Shown here one piece after another: positions 11,102 through 19,853 of a stretch of 64,000 bases of DNA (position 1 is the first letter of the stretch; each line of letters opens with the position of its first letter). Under the pieces are notes generated by a model. The model ran no database searches, was not told the DNA's origin, and saw only the letters and a program-made list of their open reading frames with translations. Origin of the DNA: an uncultured Rhodospirillales bacterium. Its GTDB lineage: Bacteria > Pseudomonadota > Alphaproteobacteria > Azospirillales > Azospirillaceae. The translations under genes and the position numbers were made by a program. The stretch covers positions 124,001 through 188,000 of the forward strand of contig CAIYNU010000087.1 of NCBI GenBank assembly GCA_903927615.1, read 5' to 3'.

Positions 11102-11179
11102 TCCGCACTCTCCAGGGCCGCACACTCCAAAGCTGCACTCTCCGGGGGCAGCGGCAACCCCGCAGATCATCCCGGCCGG

Positions 11180-12820
11180 TCACACAGGATGGTACCGCGC
11201 GCCGGGTCCGTCGACAGGGATCGGCGGCAGGGTTTCATGGCCGGTCATCCCGACCGGCTTGGCCGGACTTCGCGTCATAACGACGGTGAAGGAGACATGG
11301 GTTCCCGACCCGACCGTCGACCGCAGCCAAAGCCGCCCGCCCAGCAGCCGAACCAGCCGGCTGGCAATGGCCAGCCCCAGGCCGATGCCGCCATGTCGGC
11401 GACTCAACGCATTGTCCTCCTGCTCGAACAGGTCGAAAATGCGGGCCTGGTTTTCCTCCCGAATGCCGACGCCGGTGTCGACGACATGGAACGCCAGCGT
11501 CACCGGACCGTCGCCGTCTTGCCCCTCATCCCGCCCGCTTCCACCGTCCACGCTGGCCCCGCCGTCCACGCGGTCGACCTCCAGCGTAATGCCGCCGCAG
11601 GCGGTGAATTTGACGGCGTTGCCGATCAGATTGACCAGCACCTGACGCAACAGGCGGGCATCGCCGGACAGCCGGGGCGGAACCCCTTGACCGACCGCCA
11701 CCGTGAAGGTGAGCTGCTTGCGCCGAACCTCGATCTCGAAGTACCGGCCCATCAGCGAAAGTTCATCCATCAACACGAAGGGGCGAGGATCGACCAGGCT
11801 GCGGCCAGACTCGATCGCGGACACGTCGAGAATATCCTGGATGAGCAGAAGCAGATTATCCGCCGCCTGACAGATGATATCCAACTGTTCACACCACTCC
11901 CGGCGGTCCACTGCGGCGCGCAGCAACCGCCCGAAGCCGCTGATGGCGTTGAGCGGCGTCCGCAACTCGTGGCTCATGATGGCCAGGAAATTGCTTTTGG
12001 CGACGCTGGCCGCCTCGGCCCGGGCCTTGGCCCGCCCCAGTTCCTCCAGGGCACGCCGATAGTCGGTCACGTCCCAGTTGGTCCCAAGCAGCCGGCTCGC
12101 TCTCCCGGCGGCATTCCGGCGGACTACGGCATTCGCCTTAATCACGCGGATGTCGCCGTCGGGTCGGATCACCCGGAACTCCGAAGCGATGGTCCCCTCG
12201 CCCGCCAGCGCCAGCCGGTATTCCCGGCTCACCCGCTCCAGGTCGTCCGGATGAATCTGGGCCAGCAGTTCGGTGAGGCCCGCGGATAACCCCTGCCGGG
12301 GGATGCCGTACAGCCGGAACATCTCGTCGTTCCAGGCCATTCGTTCGCCCCGCACGTCATAGTCCCAAACCCCCAGTCCCGCGGCCTCGGTGGCCAGCCG
12401 CTCCATGTCTTCATTGCGCTCGCGCAACAGCCGTGTCGCCTTGGACAATTTCAGATGGTTCTTCACCCGGGCCAGCACGATCGACGGCGACACCGGCTTG
12501 TGGATGAAATCCTCGGCGCCCAGGGCCAACCCCAGCGCCTCATCGGCGTCACTTTCCAGTCCGGTCAGGAAGATGACCGGAATCTCCCGGGTCGCCGGAT
12601 TGGCCTTGAGCCGCCGGCAGACCTCGAACCCGTCCAAATCCGGCATGACGATGTCGAGCAAAATCAAGTCCGCCGGTTGACCGGTGTCGACGTAATGCAG
12701 GGCCGCCTCCCCACCCTCAACCCCGTGGACCGTGTAGAGACCACCCAGAATATCGTCCAACACGAGAATATTCTCCGGCTGGTCGTCGGCAATCAGGACG
12801 TGACTCAGGTCTTCGGCCAT
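11180..12820 (-). CDS. Response regulator-PAS-histidine kinase, cytoplasmic
   Basis: This protein of about 546 residues starts with a receiver domain (LIADDQPENI, acceptor Asp in LILLDIVMPDLDG, Lys in FIHKPVS). A PAS domain follows (GLGVWDYDVRGERMAWN...), then HisKA (FLAIMSHELRTPLNAISG) and HATPase (VNLIGNAVKFT, DTGVGI, GGIGLGLAIA). There is no membrane segment. It is the first gene of a minus-strand trio and could receive phosphate from the Hpt domain of the third gene's product, giving a closed relay; that is inference. The start at MAEDLSH is chosen because receivers normally begin a few residues before the beta-1 strand; the 16 residues upstream look non-coding. Confidence 0.88.
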   Translation of the reverse strand: MAEDLSHVLIADDQPENILVLDDILGGLYTVHGVEGGEAALHYVDTGQPADLILLDIVMPDLDGFEVCRRLKANPATREIPVIFLTGLESDADEALGLALGAEDFIHKPVSPSIVLARVKNHLKLSKATRLLRERNEDMERLATEAAGLGVWDYDVRGERMAWNDEMFRLYGIPRQGLSAGLTELLAQIHPDDLERVSREYRLALAGEGTIASEFRVIRPDGDIRVIKANAVVRRNAAGRASRLLGTNWDVTDYRRALEELGRAKARAEAASVAKSNFLAIMSHELRTPLNAISGFGRLLRAAVDRREWCEQLDIICQAADNLLLLIQDILDVSAIESGRSLVDPRPFVLMDELSLMGRYFEIEVRRKQLTFTVAVGQGVPPRLSGDARLLRQVLVNLIGNAVKFTACGGITLEVDRVDGGASVDGGSGRDEGQDGDGPVTLAFHVVDTGVGIREENQARIFDLFEQEDNALSRRHGGIGLGLAIASRLVRLLGGRLWLRSTVGSGTHVSFTVVMTRSPAKPVGMTGHETLPPIPVDGPGARYHPV

Positions 12821-12983
12821 AACGGTATCCGGGACTCTTGGATTCCGGCAGGCTCCATGCCGTGACAACTTCCGGAGAAATCGGTTCCAAACGGCGTGAA
12901 GCCTGTCAAAGCTCGTGGCGACAGCATAAATGGCCGAGCTGATGATGACAAGTAACGATTGAACAAGAAAAGGAGTGCGGTCA

Positions 12984-13358
12984 ATGGCAGATTACCGCTT
13001 ATGGTCGCACATCGGTGCGACTCAACGCCGCATCAATCGACCCGATCGCGTCGACAGGCACTCGCGCTCATTTTTGAACCCGAAATTAACTATAATCGTT
13101 ATTAATTTGTCAATAATTATTGGAATCAAACCATTTTTCTCCCAGACCATCACGGACCAAAATTTTAGTTGGGTTCATTTCTTTTCTAAGGATGGATATC
13201 ATCACATTCCTGGCGTCGGGACGGGAAAGGCCAAGCAGTGGTCGTTCATGGAAACGGAACCGCCGTCCGACCCGACGCGAGAATCAGGGACGTCCGACGC
13301 CTCCGTTGACAGCCCTGGTGATGGGTTTATCCTTAAGGGTCACAACGGTGGACACTGA
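12984..13358 (+). CDS. Small hypothetical protein with one hydrophobic segment
   Basis: This possible 124-residue protein has an ATG 8 bases after AAAAGGAG, an unusually good ribosome site for this intergenic region. It contains a single hydrophobic stretch (LTIIVINLSIIIGI, around residues 38-52) and a polar C-terminal half without recognisable motifs. The surrounding DNA (about 13080-13200) is clearly AT-rich compared with the genes on either side, so this may instead be a regulatory region of the EAL gene downstream. Confidence 0.28.
   Translation: MADYRLWSHIGATQRRINRPDRVDRHSRSFLNPKLTIIVINLSIIIGIKPFFSQTITDQNFSWVHFFSKDGYHHIPGVGTGKAKQWSFMETEPPSDPTRESGTSDASVDSPGDGFILKGHNGGH
13004..13021 (+). 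other. Inverted repeat, 7-bp arms
   Basis: GTCGCAC and GTGCGAC are separated by four bases (ATCG). The repeat sits between the divergent kinase and EAL genes, so it could be an operator or a short hairpin. No protein can be assigned. Confidence 0.35.
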
Positions 13359-13403
13359 ACCCTGGGCGCTGTCCACGCCTCTGACAGTGGTGGAACCGCA
13401 AGG

Positions 13404-15038
13404 ATGAATAAACTATCCCCGGCGGAGCGGGCAAAACCAAATCGGGACCGATTTGTCGGCTTCGCCTTTGCCGGCGCCCACCTGCTGCTGGAAACCGACA
13501 ACGCCGGGCGCATCACCTTTGCCGCCGGGGCGCGGTGTGGCTTGGTCACGGGCACGCTTGACGATATGATCAACCACAGCGTGTTCGACTATTTCCCCCA
13601 GGAAGAGCATCCCTTGCTGCGGATGCTGCTGCAACGCCTGTTCAAAAAGGGCAAGCTCGACGTGACCCATGTGGTCATGAAATCCGCCGCGGCCCAACCC
13701 TTTTCGGCCTTCCTGGGCGCCTGCCGCCTGCCCAACACGCCCGACCGCTGCTTTCTCAGCATCAGCATCCGGGGCCAGGCCACCAATCGGGCGGCGGGGC
13801 GCGGCATGCCCGACCTTGCCGCTTTCATGCCCGTGCTGGAAAGCCAGCTCGCGGCGGCCAACGCCACCGAAATTTCCCAGGCGCTGTCGATGATTCTGGT
13901 CGAAGGCCTTCAGAACGCCAAGGGCGGCAACAAGATTCGCGAGTTGCTGGAAGCCTATTTCCTGTCGATCTCGACCGGGGGCGACAGCGCCGTGCGGCTC
14001 TCCGACGATCATTACGCGGTATTGCACGGCGAAGAGGGCGCGTTGGAGGATATCCAGCGCAACATCAACCAGTTACTGGCCGACTCGAATGCCGAGGAAC
14101 TGTCCTCTTCAACCCGGATGTGGCGTATCAATATCGGAAAGACGGAATTGCCGCTGTCGGATGTCGCCCGCGCCATCGGCTTTACCCTCAAGCGATTTGC
14201 CCGTGAAAGCCCCAAGGGCTTCGAAATTATCGATATCGACCAGACCATCGAAGAGTTGCTCTCCAACACCGTCGACCGGGTCGCGCGGGTGCGCAGCACC
14301 TTGGAGCAAAGAAAATTTCATCTGGTGTTCCAGCCCATCGTGCGTCTGGCCACCGGCCAGCTGCATCATGTGGAAGCCTACATGCGCATTGGCGACGGCG
14401 GCGCACCGGCCGACTTCGTCGCCTTCGCCGAAGGCATCGGCCTCAACAGCGATCTCGACCTGATGGTGGTTCAGGAGGCGCTGGACATTCTCCATAACGC
14501 CTGCCGCAGAAAGCAGATCATTCCCGATATCGCCGTCAACATCTCGGGCCAGTCGCTCAGCAGTAAGATCTTTCTCGACCAGCTCGAAAAAGTTTTACAG
14601 CCTTACGGCGACCTATCCAAAAAGCTGTTGATCGACATCACCGAGTTCTCGACCCTCGGCGATCTCGGGCTGTTGAAGACGGCGCTGGTCCGGTTGCGCA
14701 AACTGGGCCTGCGACGATGTCTGGGCGATGTCGGAGCCGGAAGCGCCTCTTTCATGTCGCTCAACCAACTCCCGGTCGACTTCGCCAAGCTCGATGGTCA
14801 GATCGTCCACAATGCGGTCCGGGATGGGCGGGAACGGACCATCCTCCAGTCGATCGTCCAGATTTGCGGTCACCTGGGGATCACCACCATCGCCGAAAAG
14901 GTCGAAACCGAGCAGCAAAAAGTATCGTTACGCAATCTGGGTGTATTATTCGGCCAAGGCTTTCTTTTCGGCCAGCCGTCGGCTGATATGCCCATGATCG
15001 ATATGCAGTTAAAGCAACAAGACAAGCTAAAAGGGTAA
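13404..15038 (+). CDS. EAL-domain protein with altered active-site motifs
   Basis: This 544-residue protein has no clear membrane segment. The N-terminal ~290 residues contain a PAS-like start (AFAGAHLLLETDNAGRITFA). The C-terminal ~245 residues are an EAL domain: FQPIVRL, then EAY in place of EAL, IAVNISGQS, IDITE, AKLDGQIV, TIAEKVE and FGQGFLFGQP. The metal-binding DDFG motif reads GDVG, so its first aspartate is missing, and AEGVE reads AEKVE. Hydrolysis of cyclic-di-GMP is therefore doubtful; it may be a c-di-GMP receptor or protein-interaction module. The start is the ATG after GCAAGG. Confidence 0.82.
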   Translation: MNKLSPAERAKPNRDRFVGFAFAGAHLLLETDNAGRITFAAGARCGLVTGTLDDMINHSVFDYFPQEEHPLLRMLLQRLFKKGKLDVTHVVMKSAAAQPFSAFLGACRLPNTPDRCFLSISIRGQATNRAAGRGMPDLAAFMPVLESQLAAANATEISQALSMILVEGLQNAKGGNKIRELLEAYFLSISTGGDSAVRLSDDHYAVLHGEEGALEDIQRNINQLLADSNAEELSSSTRMWRINIGKTELPLSDVARAIGFTLKRFARESPKGFEIIDIDQTIEELLSNTVDRVARVRSTLEQRKFHLVFQPIVRLATGQLHHVEAYMRIGDGGAPADFVAFAEGIGLNSDLDLMVVQEALDILHNACRRKQIIPDIAVNISGQSLSSKIFLDQLEKVLQPYGDLSKKLLIDITEFSTLGDLGLLKTALVRLRKLGLRRCLGDVGAGSASFMSLNQLPVDFAKLDGQIVHNAVRDGRERTILQSIVQICGHLGITTIAEKVETEQQKVSLRNLGVLFGQGFLFGQPSADMPMIDMQLKQQDKLKG

Positions 15039-15058
15039 ATCTGGCACTCGGCGAACCG

Positions 15059-15076
15059 GGGCGCCACCAGGCGCCC
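15059..15076 (+). terminator. Terminator-like hairpin after the EAL gene
   Basis: GGGCGCC and GGCGCCC pair around a 4-base loop, about 20 bases after the stop of the EAL gene. No T-run follows, so efficiency is uncertain. Confidence 0.4.
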
Positions 15077-15116
15077 GGCGCGATGACCTCTGGTCACGTT
15101 TGTCGACATCGGGCGG

Positions 15117-15145
15117 TTGACAGCGGCCGGGGCTCACTTGATAGT
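15117..15145 (+). promoter_or_regulatory. Candidate sigma-70 promoter for the argD operon
   Basis: A perfect TTGACA (15117-15122) is followed after 17 bases by GATAGT (15140-15145), four of six matches to TATAAT. It lies about 60 bases before the argD start. Housekeeping sigma factors of alphaproteobacteria accept such elements. Confidence 0.45.
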
Positions 15146-15206
15146 GTGCGCTTTTCGCGGCGGCCATCTCCCGGGTGGTCGAACGGCTTTTCAGGGAGCG
15201 TTGTTC

Positions 15207-16394
15207 GTGATTTCCGCGGTCATGCCCACCTACGCCCGCGCCGACATCGTGTTCGAGCGGGGCGAGGGGGCGTATCTTTTCGATTCTGCCGGTCGGCGGT
15301 ACCTGGATTTCTCCAGCGGTGTGGCGGTGACCGCCTTCGGTCACGCCCATCCGCGCTTGGTCGAGGCTTTGACCGGGCAGGCGCGAAAGGTCTGGCACAC
15401 CTCCAACCTGTTCCGAGTCGCGGGCCAGGAGCGGGTGGCTGCCCGCCTGATCGGCGCGAGTTTTGCCGACACCGTTTTCTTCTGCAATTCCGGCGCCGAG
15501 GCGTGGGAATGCGGGGTCAAGGTGATTCGCCGGCACTTCCACGACAGCGACCAACCCGAGCGGTACCGGATCATCACCTGCGGCGGCGGCTTTCACGGCC
15601 GCACCCTGGCGGCGATTTCGGCCGCCAACCAAGAGAAGCTGGTCAAGGGCTTCGGGCCCTTGCTGGACGGTTTCGATCAGGTTCCGTTCGGCGACCTGGA
15701 CGCTCTGCGGGCCGCCGTCACCTCCAAAACCGCGGCGATTTGCATCGAGCCGATACAGGGCGAGGGCGGCATTCACGTGGCGCCCGCCGGTTACCTGCGC
15801 GCGGTGCGGGCGATCGCCGATGAACACGGACTGCTGCTGTTTTATGATGAAATTCAAACCGGCATCGGCCGTACCGGTACGCTGTTCGCGCACCAACGGG
15901 AAGGCGCCATGCCGGACGTGATGTGCCTGGCCAAGGGCCTGGGCGGAGGCTTCCCGGTGGGCGCATGCCTGGCTACGGAACGCGCGGCGGCGGCCATGAC
16001 CGCCGGTTCCCACGGTTCGACCTTCGGCGGCAATCCGCTGGCCATGGCGGTGGCCGATGCCGTTCTGGATCTGGTGTTGGCGCCCGGCTTCCTCGACGGT
16101 GTGGCCGCGCTGGGCGAACGGTTCGGCGCCCTGCTCGAGTCGCTGGTCGCGCGCCATCCCTCGGTGTTCGCCGACGCCCGGGGCGTCGGCCTGATGCGGG
16201 GCCTGAAATGCCGGCCGCCCAACACCATGGTGATCGACGCCCTGCGCCGGGAGGGCTTGCTGGCGGTGGGGGCCTCCGACAACGTGGTGCGCCTGCTGCC
16301 GCCCCTGATCATCGCCGATGCCCAAGTGCAAGAGGCGTTGGCCGTCCTCGACCGCGTCGCCGCGGTGCTGGCCGGGGGCGAGGCGGCATCATGA
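15207..16394 (+). CDS. argD: Acetylornithine aminotransferase
   Basis: This PLP-dependent class III aminotransferase of about 395 residues converts N-acetylglutamate semialdehyde and glutamate to N-acetylornithine in arginine synthesis. It has a PLP-phosphate site ([11 protein letters not shown]), the aspartate contacting the pyridine ring ([16 protein letters not shown]) and the Schiff-base lysine ([14 protein letters not shown]). The GTG at 15207 is chosen because AGGGAG lies about 8 bases upstream; an ATG at 15222 is an alternative. Its stop overlaps the argF start (ATGA), so the two are translationally coupled. It may also serve as succinyldiaminopimelate aminotransferase, as known for this family. 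Confidence 0.94.
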   Translation: MISAVMPTYARADIVFERGEGAYLFDSAGRRYLDFSSGVAVTAFGHAHPRLVEALTGQARKVWHTSNLFRVAGQERVAARLIGASFADTVFFCNSGAEAWECGVKVIRRHFHDSDQPERYRIITCGGGFHGRTLAAISAANQEKLVKGFGPLLDGFDQVPFGDLDALRAAVTSKTAAICIEPIQGEGGIHVAPAGYLRAVRAIADEHGLLLFYDEIQTGIGRTGTLFAHQREGAMPDVMCLAKGLGGGFPVGACLATERAAAAMTAGSHGSTFGGNPLAMAVADAVLDLVLAPGFLDGVAALGERFGALLESLVARHPSVFADARGVGLMRGLKCRPPNTMVIDALRREGLLAVGASDNVVRLLPPLIIADAQVQEALAVLDRVAAVLAGGEAAS

Positions 16395-17311
16395 GCCGCC
16401 CCGTTCGCCATTTTCTTGACATCGATCAGCTTGACACCGCCACGCTGCGAACCCTTCTGGAACGCGGGCTGGCCTACAAGCGAAAGACCCTGGCCGACCG
16501 GCCGCTGGTGGGCCGCACACTGGCCCTGATTTTCGAGAAGCCGTCGACCCGCACCCGGGTCTCGTTCGAGGTCGGCATGCGCCAGCTTGGCGGCGAAGTG
16601 GTCATGCTCGATGCCCAGGGAACCCAGCTTGGCCGCGGCGAGTCGGTGGGCGACACCGCGCGGGTGTTGTCACGCTATGTCGATGTCATCATGCTGCGCA
16701 CCGACAGCATCGGCAAGCTGATCGAGTTGAGCAACAATGCGTCGGTGCCGGTCATCAACGGTCTGACCGATCGGTCCCACCCCTGTCAGGTGATGGCCGA
16801 CGTCATGACCTTCGAGGAGCATCGGGGCCCCATCACCGGCCGGATTGTCGCCTGGAGCGGTGACGGCAACAACGTGGCCATTAGCTGGATTCACGCCGCG
16901 GCCCGCTTCGGCTTCGAGTTGCGGCTGGCCTGCCCGGCCTCGCTGCAACCGCCGCCGGCGCTGGTCACCTGGGCCAACGCTCACGGCGGCCGGGTGTCGG
17001 TCACCACCGACCCCCAGGCGGCGGTCCGCGATGCCGATTGCGTGGTCACCGATACCTGGGTGTCCATGAACCACAAGGACCGGACCGAGCGCATTAACCT
17101 GTTGCTCCCCTATCGGGTCGACGAGGCGTTGATGGCGCTGGCCCGGCCGGACGCCCTGTTCATGCACTGCCTGCCGGCCCACCGGGGCGAGGAGGTCACC
17201 GACCCGGTCATCGACGGCCCGAACTCCGTGGTCTGGGACGAAGCCGAGAACCGCTTGCACATCCAGAAGGCGATTCTGACGTGGTGCCTGGACGTTCAGG
17301 CCCCGCTATGA
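16391..17311 (+). CDS. argF: Ornithine carbamoyltransferase
   Basis: This 306-residue enzyme makes citrulline from ornithine and carbamoyl phosphate. Diagnostic motifs are the carbamoyl-phosphate loop [13 protein letters not shown], the ornithine loop DTWVSM and the catalytic [12 protein letters not shown]. The ATG overlaps the argD stop and its own stop overlaps the hslO start (both ATGA), placing it in the middle of a tight operon. The frame is open further upstream, but that is a shadow of argD. Confidence 0.96.
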   Translation: MSRPVRHFLDIDQLDTATLRTLLERGLAYKRKTLADRPLVGRTLALIFEKPSTRTRVSFEVGMRQLGGEVVMLDAQGTQLGRGESVGDTARVLSRYVDVIMLRTDSIGKLIELSNNASVPVINGLTDRSHPCQVMADVMTFEEHRGPITGRIVAWSGDGNNVAISWIHAAARFGFELRLACPASLQPPPALVTWANAHGGRVSVTTDPQAAVRDADCVVTDTWVSMNHKDRTERINLLLPYRVDEALMALARPDALFMHCLPAHRGEEVTDPVIDGPNSVVWDEAENRLHIQKAILTWCLDVQAPL

Positions 17312-18315
17312 CCAAGCCCGGTCAACCGGGACCCGACGACCGGGTTCAGGCCTTCCAAATCGAGACCGCCCCTCACCGGGGGCGGCTGGTTCGCTTGGGT
17401 CCGGTGCTCGACCGATGCCTGAGCCGTCACGCCTATCCGACGGCCGTGGCCCGGTTGTTGGGCGAAACCGTGGTACTGGCGGCAACCCTGGCAGCAACCC
17501 TAAAGTGTAATGGCATCTTCACGCTTCAGCTCAAGGGCGCCGGCCCCGTCAGTCTGGTGGTCGCCGACGTGCTGTCGGGCGGCCAAGGACGGGCCGGCGG
17601 GCGGGAAATTCGGGGCTACGCCCGATTTGACGCCGCCGCCCTGGCCGAGGTGACCGACGAACGGGGCGACGCGGTGCCGCTGGCGGCACTGCTGGGCGAA
17701 GGCTGGCTGGCCCTGACCATCGATCAGGGGCCGGACACCCAGCGCTATCAGGGGATTGTCACCTTGTCGGGTGAGACCCTGGCCGATTGCGTGATCCACT
17801 ATTTCCGGCAGTCGGAACAGCTTGCCACCGGCCTGAGGCTGGCGGTGGCCCGGACCGCCGACGGCTGGCGGGGGGGCGCCGTGCTGCTCCAACGGATGCC
17901 CGACGGCGGCGTTGACGCCGCCTCCGAAGACGACCGGCGGGAGCCCTGGCAGCGGGCGATGGTGCTGATGGCGACGCTGACCCCGGCCGAACTCCTGGAC
18001 CCCGGGCTCGCCCCCCCTGATCTGCTCTACCGCCTGTTTCATCAGGACGGCGTGCGGGTGTTCGAACCCGAGGCCATCCATCTCGGCTGCCGCTGCTCGC
18101 GTGAGCGGGTCGCGGACATGCTGCGCGCGCTCGGCCGGGCCGAAGTCGAGGCGTCGGTGCGCGACGGGGTGGTCGAGGTGGCCTGCGAGTTTTGCAGCAC
18201 CACGTACACCTTCGACCGGGGGCAGTTGGCCCTGGTCCTTGGCAACCTTGGGGGCAACCTTGGGGGCAACCTTGGGGGCCAACCCGGGGACGACCCCTTG
18301 GAACCCATGACCTGA
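17308..18315 (+). CDS. hslO: Redox-regulated chaperone Hsp33
   Basis: This protein of about 335 residues is a cytosolic holdase activated by disulfide formation. The C-terminal zinc centre is seen as CRC ([11 protein letters not shown]) and CXXC (ACEFCSTTY), the four cysteines of Hsp33. The N-terminal substrate-binding fold is recognisable ([19 protein letters not shown]). The C-terminus is extended by a repeated G-G-N-L segment encoded by a 12-base tandem repeat. It is translationally coupled to argF and followed 12 bases later by glutathione reductase, a functional match for thiol stress. Confidence 0.94.
   Translation: MTKPGQPGPDDRVQAFQIETAPHRGRLVRLGPVLDRCLSRHAYPTAVARLLGETVVLAATLAATLKCNGIFTLQLKGAGPVSLVVADVLSGGQGRAGGREIRGYARFDAAALAEVTDERGDAVPLAALLGEGWLALTIDQGPDTQRYQGIVTLSGETLADCVIHYFRQSEQLATGLRLAVARTADGWRGGAVLLQRMPDGGVDAASEDDRREPWQRAMVLMATLTPAELLDPGLAPPDLLYRLFHQDGVRVFEPEAIHLGCRCSRERVADMLRALGRAEVEASVRDGVVEVACEFCSTTYTFDRGQLALVLGNLGGNLGGNLGGQPGDDPLEPMT
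18241..18276 (+). repeat. Three perfect 12-bp tandem repeats in the hslO C-terminus
   Basis: The unit GGCAACCTTGGG occurs three times exactly and a fourth time degenerate. It adds Gly-Asn-Leu-Gly units to the Hsp33 tail without breaking frame, the kind of tract that changes length by slippage. Confidence 0.85.
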
Positions 18316-18327
18316 CGGAGCGCCGCC

Positions 18328-19680
18328 ATGACCGATGATTTTGATCTGCTCACCATCGGGGCCGGTTCGGGTGGCGTGGCGGCAAGCCGGCGGGCCGCCG
18401 GTTATGGCGCCCGGGTCGGCCTCTTTGAGGCCGGCCGGGTCGGTGGCACCTGCGTGTTGCGCGGTTGCGTGCCCAAGAAGTTGCTGATGTATGGCAGCCA
18501 GTTCCACGACGCCTTCGAAGATGCCCCAGGCTACGGCTGGACGCTGGATGCCCGGCCGCGCTTTGACTGGCCGACCCTGCTGGCGCGGAAGAATCGGGAG
18601 CTTGACCGGCTCAACCAGCTCTATCTGGGCATGCTGGACAAGGCCGGCGTCACCCTGATTCCGCACCACGCCCGGTTGGTGGACGGCAACACCGTGGAGG
18701 CCGGCGGACGGCGCTATCGGGCCCGGACGATCCTGATCGCCACCGGCGGCCATCCGGTGCGCCTGGCGGTTCCGGGACTGGAGCAAGCCCTGACCTCCGA
18801 TGATCTGTTGGAGATGCCGGAACTGCCGCGGCGGCTGCTGATCATCGGCGGCGGCTACATCGCCGTGGAATTCGCCGGCATCTGCCGTGGCTTGGGCGCC
18901 GAGGTGACCATGCTGATCCGGTCGCGGCACATCCTCAACGGGTTCGACGACGACATCCGGCAGGCCCTGGAAGTCGAGATGGGCCGGCGCGGCATCGCCA
19001 TCCACGCCGGTGTCCACCCCGCCAGCCTGGCGCCCGTGACCGGGGGCTTTGCCCTGACCGCCCAGGATGGCCGCCGCTTCGAAGCGGATCTCGTGCTGTG
19101 CGCCACCGGCCGCCGGCCCAACAGCGCCGGTCTGGGGCTGGAGGCCGCCGGGGTCCGGGTGACGGAGGCGGGCGCCATCGCGGTAGACGACTGGTCAGGC
19201 ACCTCGTCGCCCACCGTCTTTGCGGTGGGGGACGTGACCGACCGGATCAACCTGACGCCGGTCGCCATCGCCGAGGGCCGCGCCTTCATCGAAACCCGGT
19301 TCAACGGCAATCCGACCCAGGTCCGCTACGCCAATATCCCCACCGCGGTGTTCTCCAACCCGGCCATCGGCTCCGTCGGCCTGCCCGAGCACGAGGCCCG
19401 CGCCCGGGGACTCGAAATCGATGTCTATCGCACCGGCTTCCGCCCGATGAAGCACACGCTTTCGGGTCGGGAGGAACGGGTGATGATCAAGCTGGTGGTG
19501 GACCGCGCCACCGACCGGGTGCTGGGCGCCCATATGCTGGGGGCCGACGGCCCGGAGATCGTTCAGGGTCTGGCCATCGCGCTCAACTGCGGCGCCACCA
19601 AGGCGGATTTCGACCGCACCATCGGTCTCCACCCCTCGGCCGCCGAGGAATTCGTGACGCTGCGGGACAAGGTGAGCTGA
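18328..19680 (+). CDS. gor: Glutathione-disulfide reductase
   Basis: This 450-residue FAD/NADPH pyridine-nucleotide disulfide reductase regenerates glutathione. It has an FAD motif GAGSGGVAASRRAA (residues 11-24), redox cysteines C42 and C47 in GGTCVLRGCVPKK, a second nucleotide motif IIGGGYIAVEFAG, FAVGDV, and the C-terminal catalytic pair LHPSAAEE. The GGTC and PKK context is that of glutathione reductase rather than dihydrolipoamide dehydrogenase. It is the last gene of the arg-hslO operon. The following 170 bases up to the next gene hold only short GC-rich repeats. Confidence 0.93.
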   Translation: MTDDFDLLTIGAGSGGVAASRRAAGYGARVGLFEAGRVGGTCVLRGCVPKKLLMYGSQFHDAFEDAPGYGWTLDARPRFDWPTLLARKNRELDRLNQLYLGMLDKAGVTLIPHHARLVDGNTVEAGGRRYRARTILIATGGHPVRLAVPGLEQALTSDDLLEMPELPRRLLIIGGGYIAVEFAGICRGLGAEVTMLIRSRHILNGFDDDIRQALEVEMGRRGIAIHAGVHPASLAPVTGGFALTAQDGRRFEADLVLCATGRRPNSAGLGLEAAGVRVTEAGAIAVDDWSGTSSPTVFAVGDVTDRINLTPVAIAEGRAFIETRFNGNPTQVRYANIPTAVFSNPAIGSVGLPEHEARARGLEIDVYRTGFRPMKHTLSGREERVMIKLVVDRATDRVLGAHMLGADGPEIVQGLAIALNCGATKADFDRTIGLHPSAAEEFVTLRDKVS

Positions 19681-19853
19681 CGGCCGGCGCCGTCCTTCAG
19701 GCCATGACTGGGAAAGGCGCCGGACGTACCGGCAACCAACCCGCTCTTTCTTTCGCGTTCTTGGGGGGCGCGCTCTTGGGTGGCGCGCTCTGAAAGCCCG
19801 CGCCCCAGGGGCCAAGCCCCCGGGACTCACCCCGAACCTTCCAGGAGCTGCCC

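Noticed and set aside
9641-12289. 882-residue open frame on the plus strand
   Set aside because: It is antisense to two sensory genes with clear PAS and kinase motifs; low-complexity composition.
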